Below, one piece after another: positions 25,626-35,274 of a stretch of 64,000 bases of DNA. The translations under genes and the position numbers were made by a program. The notes below the pieces were generated by a model that saw nothing but the letters and a program-made list of their open reading frames with translations, did not search any database and was not told the DNA's origin. The number at the start of each line of letters is the position of its first letter. Position 1 is the first letter of the stretch. Where the stretch lies: contig NZ_JAPDPJ010000030.1 of assembly GCF_026013605.1 (NCBI RefSeq), forward strand, positions 1-64,000. The letters run 5' to 3'. Source of the DNA: Plebeiibacterium sediminum. Lineage in GTDB: Bacteria > Bacteroidota > Bacteroidia > Bacteroidales > Marinilabiliaceae.

Positions 25626-28600
25626 AAAATAATAATGAAATACTTCAGGTTTTTTATGAAATCGCAATGTCAATAGGAAATAGTTTAGATTTAAATAAAA
25701 TGTTAAAACAGGCATTGTTAACTTATTTAAGTAAATTAAACTGTACTGCAGTTTTATTATTTTCATTCAATGACTTTAATAAAAGGTCTAGTCTTGATTT
25801 AAAGTATAAATTGCCATATTCATTAGATCTGGATAAAGATATTCCTGAGTTGAATGGTATATTATCAAATGTTATGTTACAAGTTGGTAATACTACATCT
25901 GTACAAGGAAAATTAATGAATGAGCAAAATTATTATCTCTTTGATCTACCTGGTTATGGATTAGTTATATTATTTCGAAGTAGTAAGTTTGAAGACGGAA
26001 TTATTAATTCATTAGTAGATATTAATAAAAAGTTAGCCAGCTCATGTTTAGCTTGTTATAATAATGAGAAGCTTAAACTTAGTGAGCGAAAGTATAGAGA
26101 GTTAGGCGAATTGTTGCCAGAGATGGTATGTGAAACAGATACTAAGGGGCGAATTATATTTGCTAATAAGTATGCACTTGAAAAAATGGGTTATACAAAG
26201 TCTGATTTGGATAGAGGATTAACCATTTTTGATTATATAGATCCTGAATATAAAGATAAAGCGAAAGATTACTTTAACAAAGCGTTGATTAATAGTGCCA
26301 TTACACCCCGAGATTATAAGGCTTTAAAAAAAGATGGAACCATTTTTCCAGTAATTGTATATTCTAATCATATCACAGAAAACTCTAAAAATGTTGGAAT
26401 TAGATATATTATGGTTGATATATCCAAGCGCAAAGAATATGAAATGCAATTACATCAATACGCAGAACAGTTAGAGTTAACGTTATTAGGAAATGAAGCT
26501 GGTTTGTGGCAATGGGATATTAATTCTGGTAATATAAATTATAGTGCAAGATGGAGAGCAATATTAGGTGAATCACAAAAAGCTTCAGAATCAACTATAT
26601 CAAAGCATGAAAAACGAATACATAAGAATGATCTGGATAAAGTAACAAATACTTTAAGTAAACACTTAAATGGTGAAATTGGTATATATCAAGTGGAATA
26701 TAGAATTCGAAATAAGAAGAAGGAATATATTTGGGTTCAGGATACGGGTAAAATAACTGAATATGATTCAGATGGAGCACCAGTAAAAATGGTTGGAACA
26801 TTAGTAAATATTCACAAAAGGAAGCAAAATGAATTGGCTTTGCATCAAAATTATCTGCAGCAAGAGCTGCTTTCAGATATTGCCCTTGAGCTAAATGCTT
26901 TAACTTCATTTAAAAATATAATTAATTCTATTTTAGAGAAAATTGGGCATCATATAGGTGTTAGTAGAGTATATATATTTGAAGATGCACAAGATGGAAC
27001 TTTAACCTCAAATACATATGAGTGGTGCAATATTAATGTGGAAAGTCAAATAAGTGAACTTCAGGAAATTCCATATGATTATATACCCTCATGGAAACCA
27101 ATGCTAATAAACGAAGGCAGGGTTTATTCTGAGAATATAAAAGAATTACCACAGGATTTGATTGATATTCTAGAACCTCAAAACATTAAGTCTATAATCG
27201 TTTATCCTTTGTTTGTTCAAGGTAAATTCTTCGGTTTTATTGGTTTTGATGAGTGTTTACGAATAAAGAAATGGAATAAGTCAGAACTTGAATTATTAAG
27301 AACGATAAGCGGAATTATTGCAAATGCTTATGAACGAAAAATATCAGAACAATCATTAAAGGAAAGTGAAGCTATTAATAGAGCTATTTTAGAATCAATT
27401 CCGGATAAATTATTTCATTTTAGTAAGAATGGTCAGATTCTTAATTATAAAGGAAGTTCAACTGAATATTCTTTTAATAAAGATTTTGTTAATAAAAACA
27501 TATCTGAAGTATTTCCTAAGGAAACAGCATCACAAATGTTAAGTGCTATTAGATCTTGTATTAAAAGTGGTTTTACTAGAATTGAATATTCAGATACTAT
27601 ACAGTCAGAAACTGTTTTTTATGAAGCTCGTTTGGCGAAGATGAATAATAATGAGGTAATCACAATAGCAGGAGATATATCACAAAGAAAAAAATATGAA
27701 AGTGAATTAAAAGCTGAAAGAGATAAGGCTAATCAAGCAAATCAAGCAAAAAGTGAATTTTTGGCAAATATGAGTCACGAAATCCGGACACCAATGAATG
27801 CTATATTAGGATTTAGTGAGGCACTATATTTAAAAGTTGAAAATTCACAACATAAAAAAATGCTAAAATCAGTCTTAAGTAGTGGAAATTTACTTTTATC
27901 ACTGCTAAATGATATACTTGACTTGTCAAAAATTGATGCTGGTAAATTAGTTGTTTCTCCTCAGCCTATGGATTTAATTTATATTGTTGAGGAAATAAAG
28001 TTGTTATTTCTGGATAAAGCACATAAAAAAGGTATTGATGTGCGTGTTTCAATATCTCCCAATTTTCCTAAAGCGATATTATTGGATGAAATTAGAGTGA
28101 AACAAGTATTGTTTAACCTAGTTGGAAATGCATTAAAATTTACTCATAAAGGTTATATTCAGGTGAAAATTGGGTTTAAGCAGACTTCTAATGATAAGGG
28201 AGTTTTAACCCTAAAAATTGTTGATACAGGAATCGGTATTCCTCTAAATCAGCAGCAAATGATTTTTGAAGCTTTTCAACAGCAATCAGGACAATTAAAT
28301 CGAAAATATGAGGGAGCAGGTCTTGGTTTGGCAATATCAAAAAGACTAATAGAAAAAATGGGAGGCACAATTTCCCTTAAAAGTAAAATTCAACAAGGAT
28401 CTACTTTTGCAGTAACTATTCCTGAGGTTAAAATTACTGATAAAATTATACATTTAAATGATGATGCTTCTGAGTATGATAATAATATTCACTTTAATAC
28501 AGGTACAATTTTAGTAGTAGATGATGTTATTGTAAATATTGATACAATTGAAAATTATCTTATTGAATTGGGGTTAAAGGTTAATTCTGCCGATAACGGA

Positions 28601-29203
28601 GAAATTGCTCTTGAAATTTTAAAATATAATAAACCAGATTTAATTTTAATGGATTTAAGAATGCCTGGAATGGATGGTTATCAGGTAACGCAAAAAATTA
28701 AGTCAAATCCCTCATTAAATAATATTCCTGTAGTAGCATACACCGCCTCCGTTTTTGGATCGGAAGAAAATGAGAATTATAAAATATTTGATGATAAATT
28801 ATTTAAGCCTGTAAGAAAGTCTGACTTAATTAAATTACTCACTAAATATCTAGAGTATGAGGAGTACGAAGTTGAAAAGGTTATGGAGCGAACAGTTGTT
28901 GTAGATGAAAAATTAGAGTTGTCTGATACAACATTAAATAATCTTCCAATAATAATCAAAGAGCTTGAAGAAAAGTTTGTTCCACTTTGGAAAGAGATAA
29001 AAGGCTCATTAGTATTATTTAAAATTGAAGAATTTGCTAAAAATATTGAAAGTTTTGCTAATCGTTTTAATGTAAATACATTACAAAAGTGGGCATTACA
29101 ACTTCTTGATGATGTAGAGAACCTCGACTTAGAATCTATCAAATCAAACTTAATTGTTTTTCCTGAATTGATAGATCAATTAAAGGAATATCAAATGAAA
29201 TAA
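25622..29203 (+). CDS. PAS/GAF hybrid histidine kinase coupled to the FIST gene
   Basis: I take the ATG at 25622, which overlaps the FIST stop codon, rather than an upstream TTG, giving 1193 residues. Order: GAF-like N-terminal region (about 1-150), PAS (about 155-275), PAS_3-type (285-400), GAF (420-575), a short PAS (585-690), dimerisation domain with H719 (MSHEIRTPM), ATPase domain (NLVGNALKF, GAGLGL), receiver with D1011 (LMDLRMP), and a helical tail (about 1080-1193) like those of three other hybrids here. No membrane segments. A receiver gene follows 12 nt later, so FIST, this kinase and that receiver form one operon. Confidence 0.92.
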   Translation: MKNNNEILQVFYEIAMSIGNSLDLNKMLKQALLTYLSKLNCTAVLLFSFNDFNKRSSLDLKYKLPYSLDLDKDIPELNGILSNVMLQVGNTTSVQGKLMNEQNYYLFDLPGYGLVILFRSSKFEDGIINSLVDINKKLASSCLACYNNEKLKLSERKYRELGELLPEMVCETDTKGRIIFANKYALEKMGYTKSDLDRGLTIFDYIDPEYKDKAKDYFNKALINSAITPRDYKALKKDGTIFPVIVYSNHITENSKNVGIRYIMVDISKRKEYEMQLHQYAEQLELTLLGNEAGLWQWDINSGNINYSARWRAILGESQKASESTISKHEKRIHKNDLDKVTNTLSKHLNGEIGIYQVEYRIRNKKKEYIWVQDTGKITEYDSDGAPVKMVGTLVNIHKRKQNELALHQNYLQQELLSDIALELNALTSFKNIINSILEKIGHHIGVSRVYIFEDAQDGTLTSNTYEWCNINVESQISELQEIPYDYIPSWKPMLINEGRVYSENIKELPQDLIDILEPQNIKSIIVYPLFVQGKFFGFIGFDECLRIKKWNKSELELLRTISGIIANAYERKISEQSLKESEAINRAILESIPDKLFHFSKNGQILNYKGSSTEYSFNKDFVNKNISEVFPKETASQMLSAIRSCIKSGFTRIEYSDTIQSETVFYEARLAKMNNNEVITIAGDISQRKKYESELKAERDKANQANQAKSEFLANMSHEIRTPMNAILGFSEALYLKVENSQHKKMLKSVLSSGNLLLSLLNDILDLSKIDAGKLVVSPQPMDLIYIVEEIKLLFLDKAHKKGIDVRVSISPNFPKAILLDEIRVKQVLFNLVGNALKFTHKGYIQVKIGFKQTSNDKGVLTLKIVDTGIGIPLNQQQMIFEAFQQQSGQLNRKYEGAGLGLAISKRLIEKMGGTISLKSKIQQGSTFAVTIPEVKITDKIIHLNDDASEYDNNIHFNTGTILVVDDVIVNIDTIENYLIELGLKVNSADNGEIALEILKYNKPDLILMDLRMPGMDGYQVTQKIKSNPSLNNIPVVAYTASVFGSEENENYKIFDDKLFKPVRKSDLIKLLTKYLEYEEYEVEKVMERTVVVDEKLELSDTTLNNLPIIIKELEEKFVPLWKEIKGSLVLFKIEEFAKNIESFANRFNVNTLQKWALQLLDDVENLDLESIKSNLIVFPELIDQLKEYQMK

Positions 29204-29215
29204 ATATATATTGAA

Positions 29216-29716
29216 ATGGAAAATATAGATAAAAGTGAAATTTTTATTCTGGCGGTAGATGATAATCAGGATAATTTAAGAGTTGTAAGCTCTTTTTTAA
29301 AAGATAAAGGGTATAAAATTGCCTTAGCATTAAATGGACATGATGCATTGGAAATATTGAATAATACAAAAATTGATTTGGTGTTATTAGATATTATGAT
29401 GCCTAAAATGGATGGTTTTACCGTGTGTAAAAAAATTAAAGAAAATCCTAAGCTAGTTGATATTCCAATTATATTTTTAACTGCAAAAACAGAAACCGAT
29501 GATATTGTGAAGGGGTTTGAAATGGGAGGTGTTGATTATATTACAAAACCGTTTAAAAAGGAAGAGTTATATGCACGTGTTTCAAGCCATATAACAATTA
29601 AACGTACCCAAGATTATATTAAAAAAAGGTTGAAAGATGTAAGTAAATCAAGGAATGAAGTAATGAAGATGACTTTAGATATGGCTAAATTGCTTAACGT
29701 TAGATCTGATGGTTAG
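29216..29716 (+). CDS. response regulator, receiver with short helical tail
   Basis: 166 residues: receiver with phospho-acceptor D59 (LLDIMMP) and the TKPF lysine near 111, then about 40 residues of charged helix (HITIKRTQDYIKKRL...NVRSDG) with no recognised output domain. It is the last gene of the FIST-kinase operon, 12 nt downstream of the kinase, and ends at a strong convergent terminator. The helical tail resembles the linker that joins receivers to kinase domains in the 12255 and 39929 proteins, so it may be a shortened relative of those. Confidence 0.88.
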   Translation: MENIDKSEIFILAVDDNQDNLRVVSSFLKDKGYKIALALNGHDALEILNNTKIDLVLLDIMMPKMDGFTVCKKIKENPKLVDIPIIFLTAKTETDDIVKGFEMGGVDYITKPFKKEELYARVSSHITIKRTQDYIKKRLKDVSKSRNEVMKMTLDMAKLLNVRSDG

Positions 29717-29725
29717 TTTAATAAA

Positions 29726-29770
29726 TGGGCCAGTATTTATATATTATACTATAATTAAAATACTGACCCA
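29726..29770. terminator. bidirectional terminator between convergent genes
   Basis: TGGGCCAGTATTT (29726-29738) pairs with AAATACTGACCCA (29758-29770), 12 of 13 positions, around a 19-nt AT loop. It lies between the convergent receiver and methyltransferase genes and can act on both strands. Confidence 0.65.
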
Positions 29771-29799
29771 ATAAACCCACCCTTAACTATTTGTAAATA

Positions 29800-30537
29800 T
29801 TAATTAGATGTAAGAAAATACTTTCCATAAAAAGCTCTTCTAATTATGTTACCAAAAGACTTTACAGACTCTAAAAATTCATGTAAATTTGATTTATGTG
29901 GGAAAAATATTTTAACCATTTGTTCATCCCAATAACTGGTAAAGTACTTTATATATTCATCTTTTTGAGGATTAATTTCAAATTCAATTGTGTCATTCCA
30001 TTCATATCTAACTGTCATAAAATTGGGTTTCGTATCCATTAAAATTTTATATCCTATTGATGTTTTTTGTAACCATGTTAAAAAAAGAAAACCAAAATCA
30101 GGACCATTATTAAACCAATATTTTTCTTTATCCATTAAAATCAGTTTATTATCTAACTCAAGAATAAGCCATTTGTGTGCTTTTTTAGGAAATAGATACT
30201 CTCCAATAACAGACGGAACTTCAATATATCCCCTTTTTGAAACACGCATTTGCTCTTTTAAAAATGCCTCAGGATCAGTAGTGTGTTCAAGGACCTGATT
30301 AGATATGGAATAGTCAAATTCTTTATCCTTGAAAGGTAAGTTTTCTCCATCAGCTTCTAAAAATTGTTGGTGCTTATATACTTTTAAGTCGCTATGCCTG
30401 TGGTAATTTGAATCAATATATTTATCTACAACCATATTTGATCTGGGATGAGGATTGTGCCCACCTCCAACTTCTAAAACTTTATAATTCCTTTTTATAT
30501 CTAAATGGTATCTTGATCTAGGGTTTCTAGTTTTCAT
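29800..30537 (-). CDS. class I SAM-dependent methyltransferase
   Basis: 245 residues with the Methyltransf_11 pattern: motif I VLEVGGGHNPHP (about 19-31), an acidic residue at the end of strand 2 (VVDKYID), motif around DGENLPFKDKEFDYSISNQVLEH (about 65-87) and then GYIEVPSV. The second half (PKKAHKWLILELDNKLILMDKEKYW) resembles methyltransferases found in O-antigen and capsule clusters, so it may methylate a sugar or the end of the chain (inference). It is transcribed divergently from the glycosyltransferase operon and a sigma-54-like element precedes it. Confidence 0.85.
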   Translation of the reverse strand: MKTRNPRSRYHLDIKRNYKVLEVGGGHNPHPRSNMVVDKYIDSNYHRHSDLKVYKHQQFLEADGENLPFKDKEFDYSISNQVLEHTTDPEAFLKEQMRVSKRGYIEVPSVIGEYLFPKKAHKWLILELDNKLILMDKEKYWFNNGPDFGFLFLTWLQKTSIGYKILMDTKPNFMTVRYEWNDTIEFEINPQKDEYIKYFTSYWDEQMVKIFFPHKSNLHEFLESVKSFGNIIRRAFYGKYFLTSN

Positions 30538-30573
30538 TTTTTTAAAGTTTAATTAATAATTTGAATAGGACAA

Positions 30574-30589
30574 TACAGTTATAGTGCCA
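30574..30589 (-). promoter_or_regulatory. sigma-54-like promoter of the methyltransferase gene
   Basis: Read on the minus strand: TGGCAC-TATAA-CTGTA. The GG lies at 30588-30587 and the -12 G at 30576, 12 nt apart. The -24 half matches consensus perfectly; the -12 half keeps TG but lacks the C. The predicted start near 30564 gives a leader of about 27 nt before the ATG at 30537. Confidence 0.45.
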
Positions 30590-30651
30590 ATATAGTTAAT
30601 TGTTTGTAATATAGTATTTTGTGGTATTTGACGTTTATGGTGGTCTTAACA

Positions 30652-30703
30652 AATCTTCATTTATGAATTAAAACCTAATTATTCGTATTCACAAATGAAG
30701 ATT
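30652..30703. promoter_or_regulatory. paired dyads, candidate enhancer for two divergent promoters
   Basis: A 17-bp inverted repeat (30652-30668 with 30687-30703, one mismatch) whose arms are themselves palindromic: TTCAT-TT-ATGAA at 30656-30667 and TTCAC-AA-ATGAA at 30688-30699. The dyad centres are 32 bp apart, about three helical turns. The midpoint (about 30678) is 113-114 bp from both predicted sigma-54 starts. This is what a shared upstream activating site for a Fis-type helix-turn-helix activator would look like. It could instead be a hairpin of unrelated function. Confidence 0.45.
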
Positions 30704-30765
30704 AAAAGTAAGTTAGGAGTTTTAGTGTTGGTGCAAGTTGTTGTAGTATAGGTTTTTGTATGTAT

Positions 30766-30781
30766 TGGCATGCCTATTGAA
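30766..30781 (+). promoter_or_regulatory. sigma-54-like promoter of the glycosyltransferase operon
   Basis: TGGCAT-GCCTA-TTGAA, with GG at 30767-30768 and the -12 G at 30779, 12 nt apart. As in the 15076 element, the base after that G is A instead of C. The predicted start near 30791 leaves about 24 nt before the ATG at 30816. Confidence 0.5.
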
Positions 30782-30815
30782 ATTGGTTTTGACAATTTAT
30801 TAAAACCAAACATTT

Positions 30816-31724
30816 ATGATAGATAATCCACTTGTTTCTGTAATTACAGTAAATTATAAAAATACAAGAGTAACGAATCAGTTACTGTACTCAATAGGCG
30901 AATTGTTTTTTAAGAACCTGGAGGTTATTGTGATTGATAATGCTTTTGATAGTACTGCTAGCGAATCAATTGATTCTTGCTATGATTTTGTTAAAATCAT
31001 TAGGTCAGTAAAAAATTTAGGTTTTGCTGGAGGAAATAATCTGGGTATTAAACATGCAAAAGGAAAGTATATTCTGTTGTTGAATAATGATACAGAAGTT
31101 CATCCCATGTTTATGGAACCAATGATAAACTTACTTGAAGCTAATGAAAGCATTGGAGCTGTTAGTCCATTAATAAAGTACTATTATAAGCCGGAGTATA
31201 TTCAATATGCAGGTTTTTCTTCAATTAACAAAATTACCCAAAGAATTCAATCTATTGCATACAATCAGTTAGATCGTGGACAATATACTAAAGAATTTGA
31301 AACTCATTTTGCACATGGTTGTGCTATGATGATTCCTAAAAAAGTTATTAATGAAGTGGGCTACATGAATGAAGACTTTTTTCTATATTATGAAGAACAT
31401 GATTGGAGTGAACGTATTAAAAATAAGGGATATAAAATTTTTGTTCAACCGAAGTCTGTAGTTTTTCACAAAGAATCAACATCTACAGGTATTGGTAGTC
31501 CATTGAAAACATATTTTATAAATAGAAATCGTATTCTATTTATGACTCTGCATAATAAGGCATTTTATAAATGTCTGTCTCTATTATATTGGGGATTAAT
31601 CTCTATTCCCTTTAATATTATTAATCTAACACTGCATGGTAAAATAAAGCATCTATCAGCTTATGTAGATTCAATTTTATGGACAATAACAAAAAAAACA
31701 AAGAAACGATGGATATTATCATAA
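30816..31724 (+). CDS. GT2-family glycosyltransferase, rhamnosyltransferase-like
   Basis: 302 residues with a GT-A fold pattern: VSVITVNYKN at the N-terminus, LGFAGGNNLGI (68-78), the LNNDTEV nucleotide-sugar/metal motif (about 89-95), a PLIKYYYKPEYIQYAG substrate loop and FFLYYEEHDWSERI, typical of the WcaA/rhamnosyltransferase branch of family GT2. It probably adds one sugar to the lipid-linked repeat unit. It is first in a six-gene glycosyl/acetyltransferase operon and overlaps the next gene by 46 nt. Confidence 0.88.
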   Translation: MIDNPLVSVITVNYKNTRVTNQLLYSIGELFFKNLEVIVIDNAFDSTASESIDSCYDFVKIIRSVKNLGFAGGNNLGIKHAKGKYILLLNNDTEVHPMFMEPMINLLEANESIGAVSPLIKYYYKPEYIQYAGFSSINKITQRIQSIAYNQLDRGQYTKEFETHFAHGCAMMIPKKVINEVGYMNEDFFLYYEEHDWSERIKNKGYKIFVQPKSVVFHKESTSTGIGSPLKTYFINRNRILFMTLHNKAFYKCLSLLYWGLISIPFNIINLTLHGKIKHLSAYVDSILWTITKKTKKRWILS

Positions 31725-32905
31725 CTATAATACAAATTATTGGATTAGTATTGGGGATATATTTTTTATTTTCTGGATTATACTTTATATTATTTAGTGT
31801 TGCGTCCTTATTTTATAAAGATAAGGTCTGCAAGACCAAACCAGGAATATTAAAAAATGTAATTATTCTAATACCAGCATACAAGGAGGATTCCGTTATT
31901 GTAGATACAGCAAAGGATGCTGTGAAACACAAATCTAATTTAACCACAATAGATGTATATGTTTTGGCCGATGGATTAAAAGAAAGTACCATTACAAAAC
32001 TTAAAAAACTGCCAATTAATATTATAAATGTAGAACTTAAAAATAGTTCAAAATCAAAATCTATAAAGTTTGCTTTACAACATTTAAAAATAGTATATGA
32101 CTATGCAATTATATTAGACGCAGATAATATAATGGGAGTCGGATTTGTTGATAAAATCATACAATCACTTAACTCGGGTTACAGGGTTGTACAAGGTCAT
32201 AGAGTCGCTAAAAATTTGAATACTTCTTTTGCTGTATTAGATGCTGTTAGCGAGGAGGTAAATAACTCAATATTCAGGAGTGGCCATCATGTTTTGGGAC
32301 TTTCTGCTTCTCTTATAGGTTCTGGCTTTGGTATAGATTATAGGTTATTACAATTATTAATTAACCAAAGTTCTTCTATTGGAGGATTCGACAAAGAATT
32401 AGAATTGATGATTATAAAAAAGAAGATTACAATTGGTTACAATAAAGGGGCTTTGGTTTTTGATGAAAAGGTACAAAAATCAGAAGATTTTGTTAATCAA
32501 AGACGCAGGTGGTTATCAGCTCAGTTAATCTATTTATTTAAACAGGATAAGCCAAAAGAACATGAGTCCGTAGTTCATTTAGATTATTTAGATAAAAAAC
32601 TTCAGTTTATTGTTCCTCCAAGGATTTTGTCACTAGGATTGTCTGTTATTGTTGTGTCCTTATTAGTAGTACAGATGTTTTTTATGACACCACCTATATT
32701 AATCTACTCACTATGGGTTGGGTCATTATTGCTAAATATTTTTGCAGTATTAATTGCAATTCCAATAAAGTTATATAATGGTTTAGTTTTAAGAGCTTTA
32801 TTTTCAATACCTAAAGGTTTTGTTCTTACACTGGTTGCTCTATTAAATCTAAAAAATGCAAATTCTACATTTATTCATACTACTCATGGTATAAAATCAA
32901 AATAA
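31679..32905 (+). CDS. membrane GT2 glycosyltransferase, processive-type motifs
   Basis: 408 residues: an N-terminal membrane helix (about 12-45), a GT-A domain with DXD in ILDADN (145-150), the acceptor motif region and NQRRRWLSAQ (about 272-281, the Q-x-x-R-W motif of cellulose/hyaluronan/chitin synthase relatives), and C-terminal membrane helices (about 310-390). It may build a homopolymeric stretch or add a sugar at the membrane. The ATG at 31679 overlaps the upstream gene by 46 nt; an alternative ATG at 31709 would shorten the overlap to 16 nt and is equally plausible. Confidence 0.85.
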   Translation: MDNNKKNKETMDIIITIIQIIGLVLGIYFLFSGLYFILFSVASLFYKDKVCKTKPGILKNVIILIPAYKEDSVIVDTAKDAVKHKSNLTTIDVYVLADGLKESTITKLKKLPINIINVELKNSSKSKSIKFALQHLKIVYDYAIILDADNIMGVGFVDKIIQSLNSGYRVVQGHRVAKNLNTSFAVLDAVSEEVNNSIFRSGHHVLGLSASLIGSGFGIDYRLLQLLINQSSSIGGFDKELELMIIKKKITIGYNKGALVFDEKVQKSEDFVNQRRRWLSAQLIYLFKQDKPKEHESVVHLDYLDKKLQFIVPPRILSLGLSVIVVSLLVVQMFFMTPPILIYSLWVGSLLLNIFAVLIAIPIKLYNGLVLRALFSIPKGFVLTLVALLNLKNANSTFIHTTHGIKSK

Positions 32906-32907
32906 CA

Positions 32908-34056
32908 ATGAAAAGATTAAAAATATTACATGCTATACGTCAAGGTCAGATAGGAGGAGGAGAATCTCATGTTTTGGACCTAGTAGAACATTTAAATCCG
33001 TTTATGTATGAGTCAATTGTTTTATCATTTACGGATGGACCAATGATTAAAGCTCTAAATGTTATGGGTATAAAAAGTTATGTGATTTATACAGAAAAGG
33101 CTTTTAGTATTAACGTGTGGAATCAGGTAAAGGAAGTCATAAAAAGAGAAGAAATAGATATTGTACATGCGCATGGTACACGAGCATTATCAAATGTTTT
33201 TTCATCAGCAAAATACTTAAACATACCATTGATATATACTGTACATGGTTGGTCATTTCATCCCGATCAATCTGTAATAGAAAGGAATTTAAAGCAAAGA
33301 ATTGAAAAATTTTTAACAAATAAGTGTGATCGTGTAATATGTGTTTCAAAAAGTAATCAAAGTGATGGAATTGAAAGATTTGATTTAAGTAGATCAAGGG
33401 TAATATACAATGCAATTAGTGCAACAAAATATAATTATGACCTACAACATAATAACATTAGAAACGAATTAAATATTCCGGAAGATATTTTTTTGTTAGG
33501 GTATATTGTTCGATTTACTAATCAAAAGGATCCTTTTACACTTATTCATGCATTTAACAAAGTTGTTTCAAAGTACGATAAGGTAAAGCTTTTAATGGTT
33601 GGCGAGGGAGATTTGAAAATACCTTCAGTAGAATTGGTGAAGGATTTAAATTTATCAGATAAGGTAATTTTTGAGACTTTTAGAACTGATGTGCCTGCAA
33701 TTTTAAAAGCCATAGATGTTTACTGTTTACCATCTTTATGGGAGGGCTTTCCTATAGGAATTCTTGAAGCTATGGCGATGAAAGTACCTGTAGTTGCCAC
33801 ACCAGTTGATGGAAATAAAGAATTAATTAATAATCATATTACAGGAGAACTATTTCCTATAAAGGATCCAAAAGCATTGGCTGACATAATCATTAGTCTC
33901 ATTGAAAATCCTAAAAAGAGAGAACTTTTATCACAAAACGCACAAAAATATGTCTTAGAGAATTTTAGAGTTGAAGATCAAGTAGAGAAAGTGGGAGATG
34001 TGTATCAAGAATTAATAGTAAAACAATCAAATAATATAAAATATGCTTCGAAATAG
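32908..34056 (+). CDS. GT4-family glycosyltransferase
   Basis: 382 residues of GT-B type: N-terminal HAIRQGQIGGGESHVLDL acceptor-side loop, YTVHGWSFH, then a donor domain with GYIVRFTNQKDPFTLI, LMVGEGDL and the E-x7-E region SLWEGFPIGILEAMAM. This is a retaining GT4 enzyme using a nucleotide sugar. It starts 2 nt after the previous stop and overlaps the next gene by 14 nt, so it belongs to the same operon. Confidence 0.9.
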   Translation: MKRLKILHAIRQGQIGGGESHVLDLVEHLNPFMYESIVLSFTDGPMIKALNVMGIKSYVIYTEKAFSINVWNQVKEVIKREEIDIVHAHGTRALSNVFSSAKYLNIPLIYTVHGWSFHPDQSVIERNLKQRIEKFLTNKCDRVICVSKSNQSDGIERFDLSRSRVIYNAISATKYNYDLQHNNIRNELNIPEDIFLLGYIVRFTNQKDPFTLIHAFNKVVSKYDKVKLLMVGEGDLKIPSVELVKDLNLSDKVIFETFRTDVPAILKAIDVYCLPSLWEGFPIGILEAMAMKVPVVATPVDGNKELINNHITGELFPIKDPKALADIIISLIENPKKRELLSQNAQKYVLENFRVEDQVEKVGDVYQELIVKQSNNIKYASK

Positions 34057-35251
34057 AGATATAATAATAACAGGAATTCAATCCTGGGATATTTCAATAG
34101 GAAGCAATATAAAGAATATTGCTATTGAATTGAGTAAAGAAAATCGGGTTTTGTTCGTAAATCCTCCTATAGATAGAATTTCAAAAATTACGAAGAGGTC
34201 TTCTCTTAGTCGAATAACAAAAGAAACTCTTCATCAAATTAATAGTAATTTATGGATTCTACAACCTCATCATATCATAGAATCTATTAATTATATACCC
34301 ATTGTAGGGTTATTTGATATGATGAACAGATCAAATAATATAAGATTTGCTAAAGATATTGTTAAAGCACTGAGTATTTTAGGTTTTCTAGATTATATCC
34401 ATATTTGTGATAGTGATATGTTCAGGAGCTTTTATTTAAAAGATTTATTATCACCTTCTTTATCTGTTTATTATTCAAGAGATAATTTACAAGCTGTAAA
34501 TTACTGGAAACGACACGGTAAAAGAATTGAGCCACTACTAATTGAAAAAGTTGATTTAGTATTAACTAATTCATTATTTCTTTCAAATAAAGCTAAGCTT
34601 TATAATAATAATAGCTTTTTTGTGGGGCAAGGATGTGATACTAAGGCGTATACTCCTAATGTTTATTTAAAGATACCTAAGGATATAGCATCAATAAAAA
34701 AACCTATAGTAGGTTATATAGGGAGTTTGAATTCTTTACGTTTGGATATAGAGGTTTTAGAATTTATTGCAATTACCAAAAAAGAATGGCAAATAGTTCT
34801 TGTTGGACCTGAAGATAGTACTTTTAAATCAAGTAATCTACATCATCTTTCCAATGTTCATTTTCTGGGATTAAAAAATGAAAATGAATTACCTGAATAC
34901 CTGAATAAATTTGATGTTGCAATCAACCCTCAAAAAATTAATGAAGTTACAATAGGCAACTATCCAAGAAAGATAGATGAGTATTTGGCAATGGGAAAAC
35001 CAACTGTGGCAACAAAAACTGAGGCTATGGAGTATTTTAAAGATTATGTTTCTTTGGCTAAGGACAAAAAAGATTGGATATCTATGATTGAATTAGAGAT
35101 GGAAAGTACTGGTTCTTTAAAGAAATTACAGAGAATTCAGTTTGCCTCAGAGCATACATGGAAAAACAATGTTAATTCAATTGGTAAATATATTATTCGA
35201 AAGGAGCAGGGGGCTATTCTTGCGAAGAATCTTTACGAATCAGCCTTTTAA
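34043..35251 (+). CDS. GT-B glycosyltransferase, GT4-like
   Basis: 402 residues. The N-terminus DIIITGIQSWDISIGSNIKN and RVLFVNPPIDR, and the C-terminal pattern GYIGSLNSLRLDIEVLEFIA, LVGPED, NVHFLGLKNENELPEYLN, INPQ and NYPRKIDEYLAMGKPTVATK, place it among GT-B glycosyltransferases common in Bacteroidota capsule clusters. The specific sugar cannot be told. It overlaps the preceding glycosyltransferase by 14 nt and precedes the acetyltransferase gene by 23 nt. Confidence 0.85.
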   Translation: MLRNRDIIITGIQSWDISIGSNIKNIAIELSKENRVLFVNPPIDRISKITKRSSLSRITKETLHQINSNLWILQPHHIIESINYIPIVGLFDMMNRSNNIRFAKDIVKALSILGFLDYIHICDSDMFRSFYLKDLLSPSLSVYYSRDNLQAVNYWKRHGKRIEPLLIEKVDLVLTNSLFLSNKAKLYNNNSFFVGQGCDTKAYTPNVYLKIPKDIASIKKPIVGYIGSLNSLRLDIEVLEFIAITKKEWQIVLVGPEDSTFKSSNLHHLSNVHFLGLKNENELPEYLNKFDVAINPQKINEVTIGNYPRKIDEYLAMGKPTVATKTEAMEYFKDYVSLAKDKKDWISMIELEMESTGSLKKLQRIQFASEHTWKNNVNSIGKYIIRKEQGAILAKNLYESAF

Positions 35252-35274
35252 TAATCGCAATAAATTTATGTATT

